This document shows, piece after piece, positions 47,438 through 57,545 of a stretch of 64,000 nt of DNA. A program made the translations under genes and the position numbers. The notes below the pieces were generated by a model, which was not told the DNA's origin, did no database searches, and worked only from the letters and a program-made list of their open reading frames with translations. Position 1 is the first letter of the stretch, and every line of letters begins with the position of its first letter. The stretch is from 14-2 sp963628035 (GTDB lineage Bacteria; Bacillota; Clostridia; Lachnospirales; Lachnospiraceae), in NCBI GenBank assembly GCA_963628035.1, contig CAVGED010000002.1:1-64000 (forward strand), read 5' to 3'.

Positions 47438-47459
47438 AAGTGTCATTTGGAAATGACAG

Positions 47460-47532
<73 letters not shown>

Positions 47533-47557
47533 TCGTGCTGTTATCAGCAACGGTATT

Positions 47558-47586
47558 ATTTTAGCGTCTTTCTTTGCAGATGTCAA
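47558..47586 (-). promoter_or_regulatory. Promoter of the tRNA cluster
   Basis: Minus strand TTGACA (47586-47581), 17-base spacer, TAAAAT (47563-47558), about 25 bases before tRNA-Phe. Confidence 0.8.
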
Positions 47587-47698
47587 GAAGTTTTTTCTTT
47601 TATGCTCAAAAAATTTTTTTATAGGAAATTTTTTATGTTATGTTACAATTCAGTCATCGCGTATATTACGGGCAAATCATGGTCCTGGCTGAATAGTA

Positions 47699-49486
47699 TC
47701 AATTTTTTACCATCTCCCGCACCGCCCGCCGTACCGCAAGGATATTCCGGGGTGAAACGGACAGCTCATCGATTCCCATAGCCAGGAATTCCCCGGTAAG
47801 GCTCACGTCCGCAGCCAGCTCTCCGCAGATTCCCACCCAGATTCCTGCCTTATGGGCATTCTTAACTGTCATGGCAATGAGTTCAAGCACTGCCGGATGA
47901 TGGGCGTCATAATAATCTGCCAGACCGGCATTCTGCCGATCGGCAGCCAGGGTATACTGGGTCAGGTCGTTGGTTCCGATACTGAAAAAATCCACTTCCC
48001 GTGCCAACTCCTCGCTGATCAGGGCCGCCGCAGGTGTCTCGATCATGATCCCCTGCTCCGGCCTGCGATAGTCCACGCCTGCTTCCCTAAGTTCCGTCTC
48101 CACCTGGCGAACGATCTCCCGGATCCTGTGTATCTCTTCCGCGCTGATGATCATGGGATACATCACCGCCACCTGTCCGAAGGCCGCTGCCCGGAATATG
48201 GCCCGTAGCTGAATCTTGAACACTTCCGGCCGGGCGAGGCTCACGCGGATTCCCCGGCAGCCCATGGCCGGATTCTCCTCCGGCTTAAGTCCGAAGTATT
48301 CGCAAGCTTTATCCGCTCCGATGTCCATGGTCCGAATGATCACCCGTTTTCCTTCCATGGCCTGCACAATTCTTTTGTATACAGCAAACTGCTCCTCTTC
48401 ATCGGGCCAGTCGTTTCTTCCCAGATACAGGAATTCACTGCGAAAAAGACCAATCCCTTCCGCATCGTTATCAATCGCTGCGGCGAGATCCTCCTCCCCG
48501 CCGATATTGGCATACAACAGAACCTTCTGCCCGTCCGGCGTACAGGTTTCCTTTCCTTTTAATGCATACAGCTCCTCTTCCTGCGCCCGCATATCACGAG
48601 CGCGCCGCTGCATATCTGCAAGGGTCCTCTCATCCGGATTCAGATAGAATGTCCCGTTGGTGCCATCTACGATTCCGATCGTTTGTTCTGCGATCCCGCT
48701 GTCCCCATCGACAGGTTCGATTCCGGCATTTACGCCCCCATTATCCGCATGTGCGCTCTCTCTGTCTTCTATCTCCTTCAGCGGGATATCTGCGTTAACC
48801 ACCGCCGGAATCCCCATGGCTCTGGCAAGGATCGCCACATGGGAATTGGGGGAGCCTCCGGCTGTAACAAAGGCCAGCAGCTTGCTCTTGTCGAGCTGTA
48901 CGGTCTCCGACGGCAAAAGATTCTCTGCAAGCAAAATGTAGGGCTCTTCCGCCCCATCCAACGTCGCATCGGTGCTCTTTCCGCCCGCTTCTTCCAACGC
49001 TTCACTGGTACCCTTCTCGTCCGTTTCATCCAGCGCTTCCAGCACCCGTTCTGACACATCGATAATATCCGCCGCGCGTTCCTTCATATATGCATCATCC
49101 ATCCCTGCAAACAACGCCGCAAGCTGATCGCGTGTCTTTGCCACAGCATATGCGGCGTCAGCATGTTCCTTCCGAATGATACTTCTCACAGAATCGCCAA
49201 ACTGACTATCCTCCAGCATCATCTGATACACCTCGAAGATAGCCGCCTGCTCCGACCCTGCCTCCCGCGTGGCTCTCTCCCCAAGCTGCTCCAGTTGCCT
49301 TTTTGCTTTCCCGACCGCACGTTCATAACGGGCAAGCTCTGTGTCACTGTCCGCAGTCCCCGCATAAGGGTGATCCGTTACCTCCGAATCCGCCGTGTCC
49401 GCATAAGGGCCGTTTTCTCTTCGATATACTTTTATTCTCCCAATCGCAATTCCAGGCGACACGCCTGTGCCATGATATCTCTCCAT
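47699..49486 (-). CDS. ptsI: PTS enzyme I (phosphoenolpyruvate-protein phosphotransferase)
   Basis: 595 residues from ATG at 49486 (MERYHGTGVSPGIAIGRI), with GGGGGAGAAGC upstream; an ATG at 49531 coincides with the predicted start site and has no binding site. Phospho-His domain FVTAGGSPNSHVAILARAMG; PEP-binding core with EGIGLFRSEFLYLG, RTMDIGADKACEYFGLK, PAMGCRGIRVSL and FSIGTNDLTQYTLAADR; Cys in WVGICGELA. Three acidic inserts absent from typical enzyme I lie near residues 28-48, 165-190 and 240-265, the first built of two similar 21-base repeats. General PTS component passing phosphate from PEP to HPr. Confidence 0.93.
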   Translation of the reverse strand: MERYHGTGVSPGIAIGRIKVYRRENGPYADTADSEVTDHPYAGTADSDTELARYERAVGKAKRQLEQLGERATREAGSEQAAIFEVYQMMLEDSQFGDSVRSIIRKEHADAAYAVAKTRDQLAALFAGMDDAYMKERAADIIDVSERVLEALDETDEKGTSEALEEAGGKSTDATLDGAEEPYILLAENLLPSETVQLDKSKLLAFVTAGGSPNSHVAILARAMGIPAVVNADIPLKEIEDRESAHADNGGVNAGIEPVDGDSGIAEQTIGIVDGTNGTFYLNPDERTLADMQRRARDMRAQEEELYALKGKETCTPDGQKVLLYANIGGEEDLAAAIDNDAEGIGLFRSEFLYLGRNDWPDEEEQFAVYKRIVQAMEGKRVIIRTMDIGADKACEYFGLKPEENPAMGCRGIRVSLARPEVFKIQLRAIFRAAAFGQVAVMYPMIISAEEIHRIREIVRQVETELREAGVDYRRPEQGIMIETPAAALISEELAREVDFFSIGTNDLTQYTLAADRQNAGLADYYDAHHPAVLELIAMTVKNAHKAGIWVGICGELAADVSLTGEFLAMGIDELSVSPRNILAVRRAVREMVKN

Positions 49487-49537
49487 GCTTCTCCCCCTGG
49501 GACACTTCCTTGATTCTTTGATTGCATTCATGCTAAC

Positions 49538-49566
49538 ATTATATATTTACATTTTCTAACAGTCAA
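49538..49566 (-). promoter_or_regulatory. ptsI promoter
   Basis: Minus strand TTGACT (49566-49561), 17-base spacer, TATAAT (49543-49538). Predicted start near 49531 gives a 45-base leader to the ATG at 49486. Confidence 0.8.
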
Positions 49567-49610
49567 TTATTTTGTGGATATCGGGAAACACGTCCATCCC
49601 AAACAGTGAC

Positions 49611-49648
49611 AAAAAAACCGGGGAACCAGCTTACGTCGATTCCCCGGT
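49611..49648 (-). terminator. Terminator of the glycan-use operon
   Basis: ACCGGGGAA pairs with TTCCCCGGT on the minus strand, followed by seven T. It lies about 75 bases after the GH38 stop and separates the operon from the ptsI promoter. Confidence 0.9.
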
Positions 49649-49722
49649 CTATTCCTTTTAAACTTCGATACCCGCTATCCATCTCCTTTCCTGTCCCTGC
49701 ATCCATTTTCATAAATATATCC

Positions 49723-52467
49723 CTACCTCTGGATATACAAGGTCACCACTTGCTTAGCTCCTACCTCCATCTTAATACAGTTGCTTCCCAGATATTCCTT
49801 CTCGTTCTCTGCCATGTTGGTTCTGTAAATCTCGCCCTCTGCAGTAACAGAAGCAATCTCTTTCTCCACCCCATAATTATAAAACCGGAAAATAACCCCG
49901 CTGCGGTCCTCGCCAAGCTTTAAAGCAGATACCGTAAGATTTCTGCCATCCAACAAAACCTGTGGCTGATTCTGTCTTAGCCACACATCCGGGTAAGCCT
50001 CCGGCAGATAGAAAAGCTCGCTGAGCCGCGTATCCTGTACTGCTGTTCTTCCGCCTGTAAACCGCTTTCGGTCTGCCGGAACACACATCGCCTTTAAAGG
50101 GGTACGAAATGCCTTCACATATTGTGGCAGTTGTGCCTCATATACAGAGCCATTGTATCCCACAAATGCAAGCCGACCACTGATTTCCCGTAGGCATTGA
50201 TTGGCGGGGCAATTCCACTGTCGGCCCCCGCCGGGTTTCAAATTCCATTCCCGGTTGATCACTCCGGTACTCCGCACCAAAGTCAGTGCAAGAGTGCCCG
50301 GCTTCAAATGCTCTGCCTCGTGCGCTCCCTCCGTAAGAACCGCAATTCCTTTCCCTTTCTCTTCCAGAGAAACAAAGGAAGTATTTGGAAATGCCTGACT
50401 GATGGGATCAACCCACCAGTGAGCATCCTCACGCTCCATGATATCAAAGGGTGTATCGGCCATACAGGATGCCTTTAAAAATCCACTGTTCACCAACAGA
50501 CGCAGTCGATGATCCTTACAGGTATTTAAAATCCGATAATTCAGTATCAGCATTTCATCTGTAGACTTTAATTCCAGAATGATTTCTGCTGTTACGGCAC
50601 TCGTCTCACCGCTCCTCTTTTCATCCTGAAAATCATAGCAAACAGGCAATTTCAATTCCCAGGTAATCTTCACACGGCCAACGAGCACATTCTGCTCTAT
50701 GATTTCTACTTTTGGTGCAAAATCTCTGGAGGAAACTGCTGTATCATGGGCATCGTAATAATTGTAGCTGTCACCCCGGTCTGCCTTATCCTCAAAAGCA
50801 AGAACATCTTCAAAGGAAAGTCCCCTTTGCTTGAAGCAGACATCCACCCGGCCTCTCTCATTTACAACTGCCCGAATGAAATCATTTTCTAGTATCGCGC
50901 AGACATTCTCCTTTTCTTTTGACCTAAGAACAATATCTTTTGCATAAGAAACCTCGCTCTTCGCCGGAAGAACCATGATTCCCTTTACCGAATAAGGCTG
51001 TACATCATTCACCTTAACATATACAAGGTATCGATCCACCCAGATTCTTCCGGGCAGATTTAACGGCGAGAACACATCACGTTCCACAGTCTCCTTTGAA
51101 ATAACAGCATATTCCACCGACTTTCCATCCGCATCCTCCAGCCGGAAATTCTCTATCTTATCCTCCGCGATAAAGTCCAGCTCCAGCTTTACAACGCCCG
51201 ACAGTTGTACATCTGTAGTATTGACCACATTGATATAATATTTGCCGTCAGGGAATTTTTTCAAAATGTCATTGTGGTAACATAACTCCGTCATTCCTCG
51301 TTCATACATTTCCTCTATGAACTCACCCAGCCGTTCAAAATTGTCCTCCATATGTTTGTGTACTTCATCTCTGGAGCAACCACAGATGGAATCATGCGGA
51401 TGATTCTGTATCAGCTTCTTCCATCCGTAGCGAAGCTGGTCATATGGATATACTCCCTTGCAGCCCGCAAGCTCAAGCATCGCGTAGAGCGGCTCCAGAT
51501 TCTGTTCAAACGCATTCTGCAGGCGCACATTGGCCACCTTCAGATAATGACGTGAGGACAAGGTTCCGGAAAGAATATCCCAGTGGTGTCCCCGCCGAAG
51601 CTCCCCCTTATACACCGGGAGCTCTTTTTGCTGTCGGTAAAGACTTTCCTTTACCTCCTGCATATACTGCTCCATGGTACACTGCTTCATGACTGCCGAA
51701 TCACCATATGCCTCATTATAGTCTTTGATAGCTTCCAAAACAGTATCCTGGGGTTCCAGATGATCCACCCCATTCATCAGAAGATAAACCTCCGTTGCGA
51801 TCATACCGTCATATTCCCGTTCGATCAGGTCTGTCAGAATCCTGGCCTTTTCCACATCCTCCGGGATGCGCTGCGCGTTGTTGTAAAACAGGCGCATATT
51901 GACCGCCAATACTCTGGATCCATCTGCTCCTTCCCATTGAAGCTCTATAGGGGAAGCGCATCGATATACATTTCCTCCCTCATCCTTTGCATAAGTAGAC
52001 AAACCTCTGGCAAACAGGAAATTATCTATACCGAAATTATTCAGTATCTGCGGCATCTGGGAAATGTGTCCGAACTGATCCGGCGCATACCCTACCATGG
52101 CGCAGGCTCCAAACTGGTTTGCCAGCTTAATGCCTTCAAGAAGATTCCGTATTGTTGCCTCGCCGCTGGTCAGGAAGAAATCATTCTGCAGATACCATGG
52201 ACCAACAATAATATTTCCGTCAGAAATCAGTTTTTCCAAAATTCCCCTGTTCTGGGGACGAATATCTAGATAATCCTCCAGCACGATCGTCTGCGCATCC
52301 AAGTGAAACACATACTCCGGATACCGGTCGATCAATAAGATCAACCGGTCGATTAAATCCACAAGCCTTAAGCGGAATTTTTCAAAAGGAAAATACCACT
52401 CTCTGTCCCAATGGGTATGGGATATTACACAAAATACCCGTTTCTTTTCTTTTTTCATACCTTCCAT
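49723..52467 (-). CDS. GH38 alpha-mannosidase
   Basis: 914 residues from ATG at 52467, two bases after the preceding stop, with GGGGAGG upstream; an ATG at 52518 lies inside the small upstream gene. CVISHTHWDREWYFPFEKFR (zinc ligands His and Asp), GPWYLQNDFFLTSGEATIRN, GYAPDQFGHISQMPQIL (candidate nucleophile Asp) and QNHPHDSICGCSRDEVH (zinc ligand and middle domain) are the GH38 set. The C-terminal half is the beta-sandwich mannosidase domain. Cytoplasmic, no signal peptide: it would trim alpha-mannose units from imported glycans. Confidence 0.92.
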   Translation of the reverse strand: MEGMKKEKKRVFCVISHTHWDREWYFPFEKFRLRLVDLIDRLILLIDRYPEYVFHLDAQTIVLEDYLDIRPQNRGILEKLISDGNIIVGPWYLQNDFFLTSGEATIRNLLEGIKLANQFGACAMVGYAPDQFGHISQMPQILNNFGIDNFLFARGLSTYAKDEGGNVYRCASPIELQWEGADGSRVLAVNMRLFYNNAQRIPEDVEKARILTDLIEREYDGMIATEVYLLMNGVDHLEPQDTVLEAIKDYNEAYGDSAVMKQCTMEQYMQEVKESLYRQQKELPVYKGELRRGHHWDILSGTLSSRHYLKVANVRLQNAFEQNLEPLYAMLELAGCKGVYPYDQLRYGWKKLIQNHPHDSICGCSRDEVHKHMEDNFERLGEFIEEMYERGMTELCYHNDILKKFPDGKYYINVVNTTDVQLSGVVKLELDFIAEDKIENFRLEDADGKSVEYAVISKETVERDVFSPLNLPGRIWVDRYLVYVKVNDVQPYSVKGIMVLPAKSEVSYAKDIVLRSKEKENVCAILENDFIRAVVNERGRVDVCFKQRGLSFEDVLAFEDKADRGDSYNYYDAHDTAVSSRDFAPKVEIIEQNVLVGRVKITWELKLPVCYDFQDEKRSGETSAVTAEIILELKSTDEMLILNYRILNTCKDHRLRLLVNSGFLKASCMADTPFDIMEREDAHWWVDPISQAFPNTSFVSLEEKGKGIAVLTEGAHEAEHLKPGTLALTLVRSTGVINREWNLKPGGGRQWNCPANQCLREISGRLAFVGYNGSVYEAQLPQYVKAFRTPLKAMCVPADRKRFTGGRTAVQDTRLSELFYLPEAYPDVWLRQNQPQVLLDGRNLTVSALKLGEDRSGVIFRFYNYGVEKEIASVTAEGEIYRTNMAENEKEYLGSNCIKMEVGAKQVVTLYIQR

Positions 52468-52468
52468 A

Positions 52469-52606
52469 TCAGAAGAACCCTCCCCACTCACGACTATCCT
52501 CTTCGGTCTCATTTCCAATGTCGTTCAACCCTGATACCGTGACAATATCGTTTTCATCAAAGCAAATATATTCCATTTGTGGTTCCTCATACTTTATCAT
52601 CTTCAT
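52469..52606 (-). CDS. 45-residue peptide gene between the phosphoesterase protein and GH38
   Basis: ATG at 52606 overlaps the upstream stop (ATGA) and has GGAGGGAACA before it; stop TGA lies one base before the GH38 ATG. Product starts MKMIKYEEPQMEYICFDEND, continues IVTVSGLNDIGNETEEDSRE and ends WGGFF. Tight coupling on both sides supports translation. The YEEP..E..F...D.V..SG form is seen in small acidic proteins of unknown role in Firmicutes. No signal peptide; a modified-peptide precursor cannot be excluded but no maturation gene is nearby. Confidence 0.6.
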   Translation of the reverse strand: MKMIKYEEPQMEYICFDENDIVTVSGLNDIGNETEEDSREWGGFF

Positions 52607-55600
52607 TTGTTCCCTCCAATCCCCATCTGAACAGTCTTGCATGCCATCGTTCCTTCTACAAGAGTTCCATCCAATGTGATCCAGTACGGTGTAACGCTAA
52701 TCTCTGTTGCAAAACTATTCTTTGGAACATTCTTGATGGTATATGTCTTAAAAAAGGTAGACTGCGGCGAGAACTCCTCTTCCGGCACATACGTCATCAA
52801 TTCACTCGTACCTATTGCATATAGCTTTGTATACACAGTCCGACTGCCGGTTACCACTTCCTTCGTGCTTCCCGCCACCTGAATCTTAAAACCAATTTCT
52901 CTATATTTAAGGGAATCTGCTGTTGTAACGAAACGAATGTCCGTTTTCTCACTTTCTGCCGTAGTTCCTGCCTTAATCTGCGCCTTTACCGTCAATATCT
53001 CTGCGTCCACAAACTTGGCATAAGCTGTCTTGACCGTTCCCTCAGTCAGTGCATTTTCACAGTCTTCATCTGTGAACCAGCCGGCAAATACATATCCCTT
53101 CGGCACATCCTCCGGTGCTGTGCCCAACGCAAAATCATTTTCCATATACGCTTTCACGATCGGTGCACATGTCTCTACTCTGTTCTCCAGTGCAATGTCA
53201 TTGGACTTTCTCTCACCATTCAGATCGATCGGACTAAAGGATCGATTTCCATACTGAGGTGAAAAATATTGCACGTCCACCTTCGTTCCATCCTTACTAA
53301 AGCGCAGGATACTGAGCATTCCGAGCGCCTTTCCCGTGAAGTAGCCACTATCCAGATCTTCCAGATCCTGTGCGTTGATCATCAAGGCCGGAACCGTATC
53401 CCCGTTGCTATTTATCTCGTTTTTCTGTACAATAGCACCGGTTCCATTGGTGCTGTGGCCGCAAAGGATCAACTTTATATTCGAATAATCCTTTAGCTGC
53501 TCCCAGATATAAGCCGTATTATCGCCAAGTCGGTCTTCCCCGTCTCCATCCTTGAAGCAGGACCTGTCTTCCCCGCAATAAGCCCCACTCCCATTGATAT
53601 ATCCATGTGTCGTGAAGATCACATTGTCAAGCGGATACTGTTCCAGAATTGTTTTGGCCCAGGCGACCACGCTCCTTCGCGGATAATACTCCAACTGCAG
53701 AACCATCCACTTCTCACCGTTGACATCAAAGCGGTAATACGAATTCTCCGTAGTACTTATCCCAGCCGGATCCTCGTAGGAACCTGCATAGGTATCTGCC
53801 GCCTTTGTCCTCATGATATAGTCCTTGCCAAAATAACTCTGGTACATGCTGGAGTCACGACTTGTCTTACTCCAGTCATAATCATGGTTTCCCGCCATAT
53901 TGCTCCATGACACCAGACTTGTAAACTTATCAAAGCCCAACATGGAATTGTCAAGCTGCCACGCAACATTGTTCCAGGTCGTATCACCCGCACCGATCAC
54001 ATGCTTGATATTCTCCGTCTCGACGTTCTCTGCGATCCATTCCGACACCTTAAGCCACGTAGCATTATAATTGTTTGTCAGATTCTGTATATCCGGGATA
54101 AATACCAACGACCAATACTCCTCCCCGACATTTGTTATGTCCTTCTCTTTCTCGGATTCAAAAGAAGTCCAGTCTTCTGCACGTGTCCCGCGAAATACCG
54201 CAGTATTTTCCTTTCCAGAACCATCCGGCATCTCTGCAAAGATATCCTCGCTGTCGCCCTTCAGATCCCAGCTTCCAATGCAGCTTTTTTCGTCATATCC
54301 ACTGTAAATGCGGATATTTGCAATTCGTCCGTCAAACAGTTGTCCGCCGACTCCGTCGGCTCCGATCCGATGTGCCGTCTGGAATGTAAGCCCGGCTGTC
54401 TCGCCCGTATCGCTCACCGCTTCGCATGTCTCATTAATATAAAAAGCAATTTTCCCGTCCTCGCTGCGTGCAGCCTTGATATCCATCCATTTTCCAGTGC
54501 GAATATCATAATCCAGCGTATATTGCCTGTTTCCCCAGATCAGTGCCGGATATCCCTCAGGCGTTATGAACAGTGCATACGGATCCGTCTCTCCCTCTGC
54601 ATTTATATTAGAAAAGATCATCTTATTTCCCGCAAGCTCTGCTATGTCTGTAAGCTCGCTTACGGTCACCTGGTGGGGCTCTGTAACCGGGTTCTCGTTC
54701 AGAACGATCAGCTTTGCATCTGTAATGCGGAATGTGGTCTCCTCCTCGATCAGATATGGCAGATTCGAGCTCGACGTATCGGAATACCATCTCAGGTAAT
54801 TCAGATTCGACATATCCAGCACCTTCGAAGCATTTCCATCAGAATTCAATCGATCCTTCAGCTTCAATTCCACATAATGCCAGCCCGGTGTTTCCAGTTC
54901 TGTCACACCTCTTGGATTAAGCATATAAAAAGTTGTCCCGCTGCTTGTCTTGTTTCCCAACTGGATACGTCCTACCGGTATCTTCGTACCTGTGGAATTA
55001 TAAAACCAAAATCCGAGCGCAAGATCTGTCAGTTCACAATTTTCAAGCTGTATCGGAACAGAAACCGTATTTTCGAACCCAAAACAGCCGCTGCCAGACA
55101 CTGTCTCGTCGTAGGCCGGCACAACCACCTCTGCATAAGTCATCCCTGCAGCTCCCGGTGTATCCTCCTCGGTCGTCCTTCCCAATGTATGCTTCAACCC
55201 ATAGAAAAAACTGCTGGTCGCAGTACGGATGGTACGATTGTTGTCCCACGCAACCAGCCATATGTCTGACATGCCTATTGTGGTATTTTCTCCAAAGCTA
55301 TTTCCAAACCAACGCAAATAATTCATTGCATGAGCATCAAAGTTGTCTCCGAGATTCGTTGCCTCATTTAACCTTAATTCTATGTAATTCCAGCCTTTCT
55401 TTACGGTAATATCAGCCGGATTCCACCAGATTTCCCTGCTGTCAACGCTCGCAGTACCGGGACTGCTCAGACCGATCCTTCCCCCTCCCGGCAACTGTCC
55501 GTCATAGGAGCTGTAGAACCAGAATGCGATAGCCAGGCTGTCCAGGCTCTGTTCCTGTGGGATCTCTGCGGTAAAGCTATGGTTAAAGGAATACTTTTTA

Positions 55601-57519
55601 TCGCTTCCCATGTCCATCTTCACCCACGTCACTCCGACTCCCGGACCCCGGTCTGCTTCCGTTGTCCGCATCAACGTTTGTGTTGGTATATTATTCGCAT
55701 ACCAATACCCGGAACGCGAAGTGGCATAACGGATCGTATCCACCACAGACGTATCCAGCGCTTCCTTTAAAACTACCAGCTTCACATCCGTGATACGAAA
55801 AACATTAGCCTCTGCCAGCGTGACATTATCGTCCGTATACAGACGTGCAAACCGGATATTGCGATAGTCCAGGCTTCCGTTAATTTCTTTGGAGTAATCG
55901 TCCAGACGCAATTCTACGTAATTCCAGCCCTTCTGTAGCTTCAGATAGTTCTGGCTATACCATACTCTGTCATTTGTTCCCTGCCATCCATTACTGGACA
56001 GGCTAAAGCCACCGCTCGGAAGTGCCGCACCAGTCTCGTTATATATCCAGAAGGAAACACCAAGATCCTTTTCCTGATATTTTTCTGAAATGCCAGGTGG
56101 TGTCACGCCCCTGTTTGCCGTCCGAAATCCAAATGCATTTCCCGCATTGACGGAAATCTCCGTATAAACAGTCCCGGCTCCCGGTTCCTCTCCCTCTGCA
56201 GTCACACCGGTTGTCCCTGTATTGCCATAATTTATATTTGAGACTGCCTGATTCAATGGATCCCCCGCCGCAAGGAGTGTCCACTCCGTATCCTTGACTT
56301 CCTCCTCGTCCAAGACAATCAATTTGATGTCCGTAATCTTGTAACTCTCATCCTGCACCAACTGAGCCTCACACCAACGCACATAGTTCACATTGGAAAG
56401 CTCGAATCCCGGATCGCTCTCCCCGGAATAGGTATTCAGCGGAAGCGTGATATGATTCCATCCTTCTTTCACCTGAACCTTATTGGACATATCCCAATAA
56501 ATTCTCTTCGTCCCATACTGTCCACTGCTTGACAGCTCTAAAATTCCAAGATCTTCGCCACCGTACTCTCCACAGAACCAGAAGTCAATCGCAATATCGC
56601 TTCTTTTATAGGTATCCGGTATTTTGATATCAAATTTCTTTTGCAATCCGAAGTTCTCTCCCTTCAGCATTGCCATATCGACATACGCGGTTCCCACGGA
56701 CGGTATCTCATCCCCACTCTGGGCCTCACTTTCCTCTATCGTATGGTACGTCGCTCTGCTGCCAATATCATACCAGCCCCAATAAGTATCCTGTGCAGAC
56801 CGAATCACCCATTCACTGACAGGCGCATCCATCTTGACACTCGCTTCAATCGTGTCCGGTGCGGCTGTAAGCTTCTCGTTCAGTTGCAGATGCGTATCAT
56901 TCTTTCCCAGCAAGACACCGGCACTGTCTGTGTTTTTCAGTAACACCGAATAAAGCTTGATATCATTCTCTGCCACAACATCCGCCGTACTATTATAGAT
57001 CCGAAAATATTGAATCGTTTCAGACAGATCAAAGGCTCCGGAGCCCTCTCCACTTCCCTCATAGTCGGTTGCACTCGACAGTCTCAGAACAATCTCATTT
57101 TCTCCCGGTTTTACAGACTGGCTTCCCAGATACCAGTTGATCTCTTTCTTATCACAGATCACATTCGTCAGTTCCACAAAGCTTTTCTTCAGGACAGACA
57201 CTGCCGTTTCATCCTTCACCCACACCTTGATGGACAACTCCAGGTTATTTCTATCCTGAGAGCTCTCCGGCAGATTGATCCCCGCATCATTTTTGACAAA
57301 ATAGATTCCTGATGTTCCTGAAATACTCTGTCCTCCGTCTGCGTGGAATATCTCCCACTCATCCTTAAGTACACTGTCGCTGCCTGCCGCCTCGCTTACG
57401 GCCTCCGCAGCTTTTACCATTTTGGTTTCCCCATGGTTCATGCTTCCCAGGCACCCCGCTACCATAGATAACGCACAAACCAGCGCTATTGCTTTTCTTC
57501 GGCAACTTTGTTTCGCCAT
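52603..57519 (-). CDS. Large surface lipoprotein: carbohydrate-binding-like repeats, LamG-like and calcineurin-like phosphoesterase
   Basis: 1638 residues; AGGAGGATACGTT precedes ATG. Signal peptide with lipobox VAGC (Cys23). Residues about 50-960 hold at least five diverged beta-sandwich repeats of about 150-180 residues (recurring GWNYIELRL, NYLRW and ITDVKLVVL). A LamG/concanavalin-like domain follows (about 985-1125), then a calcineurin-like phosphoesterase (about 1150-1420; VFIPDIQN, GAGDTTW, AGNHDYDW, TTHGY, CGHSTNG). The end has a CAGWFTD-type repeat (GYVFAGWFTDEDCENALTEG) and a beta domain. Probably binds host glycan and dephosphorylates or cleaves a substituent before uptake; substrate inferred. 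Confidence 0.75.
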   Translation of the reverse strand: MAKQSCRRKAIALVCALSMVAGCLGSMNHGETKMVKAAEAVSEAAGSDSVLKDEWEIFHADGGQSISGTSGIYFVKNDAGINLPESSQDRNNLELSIKVWVKDETAVSVLKKSFVELTNVICDKKEINWYLGSQSVKPGENEIVLRLSSATDYEGSGEGSGAFDLSETIQYFRIYNSTADVVAENDIKLYSVLLKNTDSAGVLLGKNDTHLQLNEKLTAAPDTIEASVKMDAPVSEWVIRSAQDTYWGWYDIGSRATYHTIEESEAQSGDEIPSVGTAYVDMAMLKGENFGLQKKFDIKIPDTYKRSDIAIDFWFCGEYGGEDLGILELSSSGQYGTKRIYWDMSNKVQVKEGWNHITLPLNTYSGESDPGFELSNVNYVRWCEAQLVQDESYKITDIKLIVLDEEEVKDTEWTLLAAGDPLNQAVSNINYGNTGTTGVTAEGEEPGAGTVYTEISVNAGNAFGFRTANRGVTPPGISEKYQEKDLGVSFWIYNETGAALPSGGFSLSSNGWQGTNDRVWYSQNYLKLQKGWNYVELRLDDYSKEINGSLDYRNIRFARLYTDDNVTLAEANVFRITDVKLVVLKEALDTSVVDTIRYATSRSGYWYANNIPTQTLMRTTEADRGPGVGVTWVKMDMGSDKKYSFNHSFTAEIPQEQSLDSLAIAFWFYSSYDGQLPGGGRIGLSSPGTASVDSREIWWNPADITVKKGWNYIELRLNEATNLGDNFDAHAMNYLRWFGNSFGENTTIGMSDIWLVAWDNNRTIRTATSSFFYGLKHTLGRTTEEDTPGAAGMTYAEVVVPAYDETVSGSGCFGFENTVSVPIQLENCELTDLALGFWFYNSTGTKIPVGRIQLGNKTSSGTTFYMLNPRGVTELETPGWHYVELKLKDRLNSDGNASKVLDMSNLNYLRWYSDTSSSNLPYLIEEETTFRITDAKLIVLNENPVTEPHQVTVSELTDIAELAGNKMIFSNINAEGETDPYALFITPEGYPALIWGNRQYTLDYDIRTGKWMDIKAARSEDGKIAFYINETCEAVSDTGETAGLTFQTAHRIGADGVGGQLFDGRIANIRIYSGYDEKSCIGSWDLKGDSEDIFAEMPDGSGKENTAVFRGTRAEDWTSFESEKEKDITNVGEEYWSLVFIPDIQNLTNNYNATWLKVSEWIAENVETENIKHVIGAGDTTWNNVAWQLDNSMLGFDKFTSLVSWSNMAGNHDYDWSKTSRDSSMYQSYFGKDYIMRTKAADTYAGSYEDPAGISTTENSYYRFDVNGEKWMVLQLEYYPRRSVVAWAKTILEQYPLDNVIFTTHGYINGSGAYCGEDRSCFKDGDGEDRLGDNTAYIWEQLKDYSNIKLILCGHSTNGTGAIVQKNEINSNGDTVPALMINAQDLEDLDSGYFTGKALGMLSILRFSKDGTKVDVQYFSPQYGNRSFSPIDLNGERKSNDIALENRVETCAPIVKAYMENDFALGTAPEDVPKGYVFAGWFTDEDCENALTEGTVKTAYAKFVDAEILTVKAQIKAGTTAESEKTDIRFVTTADSLKYREIGFKIQVAGSTKEVVTGSRTVYTKLYAIGTSELMTYVPEEEFSPQSTFFKTYTIKNVPKNSFATEISVTPYWITLDGTLVEGTMACKTVQMGIGGNK

Positions 57520-57545
57520 AACGTATCCTCCTTAGATATTAGAAA

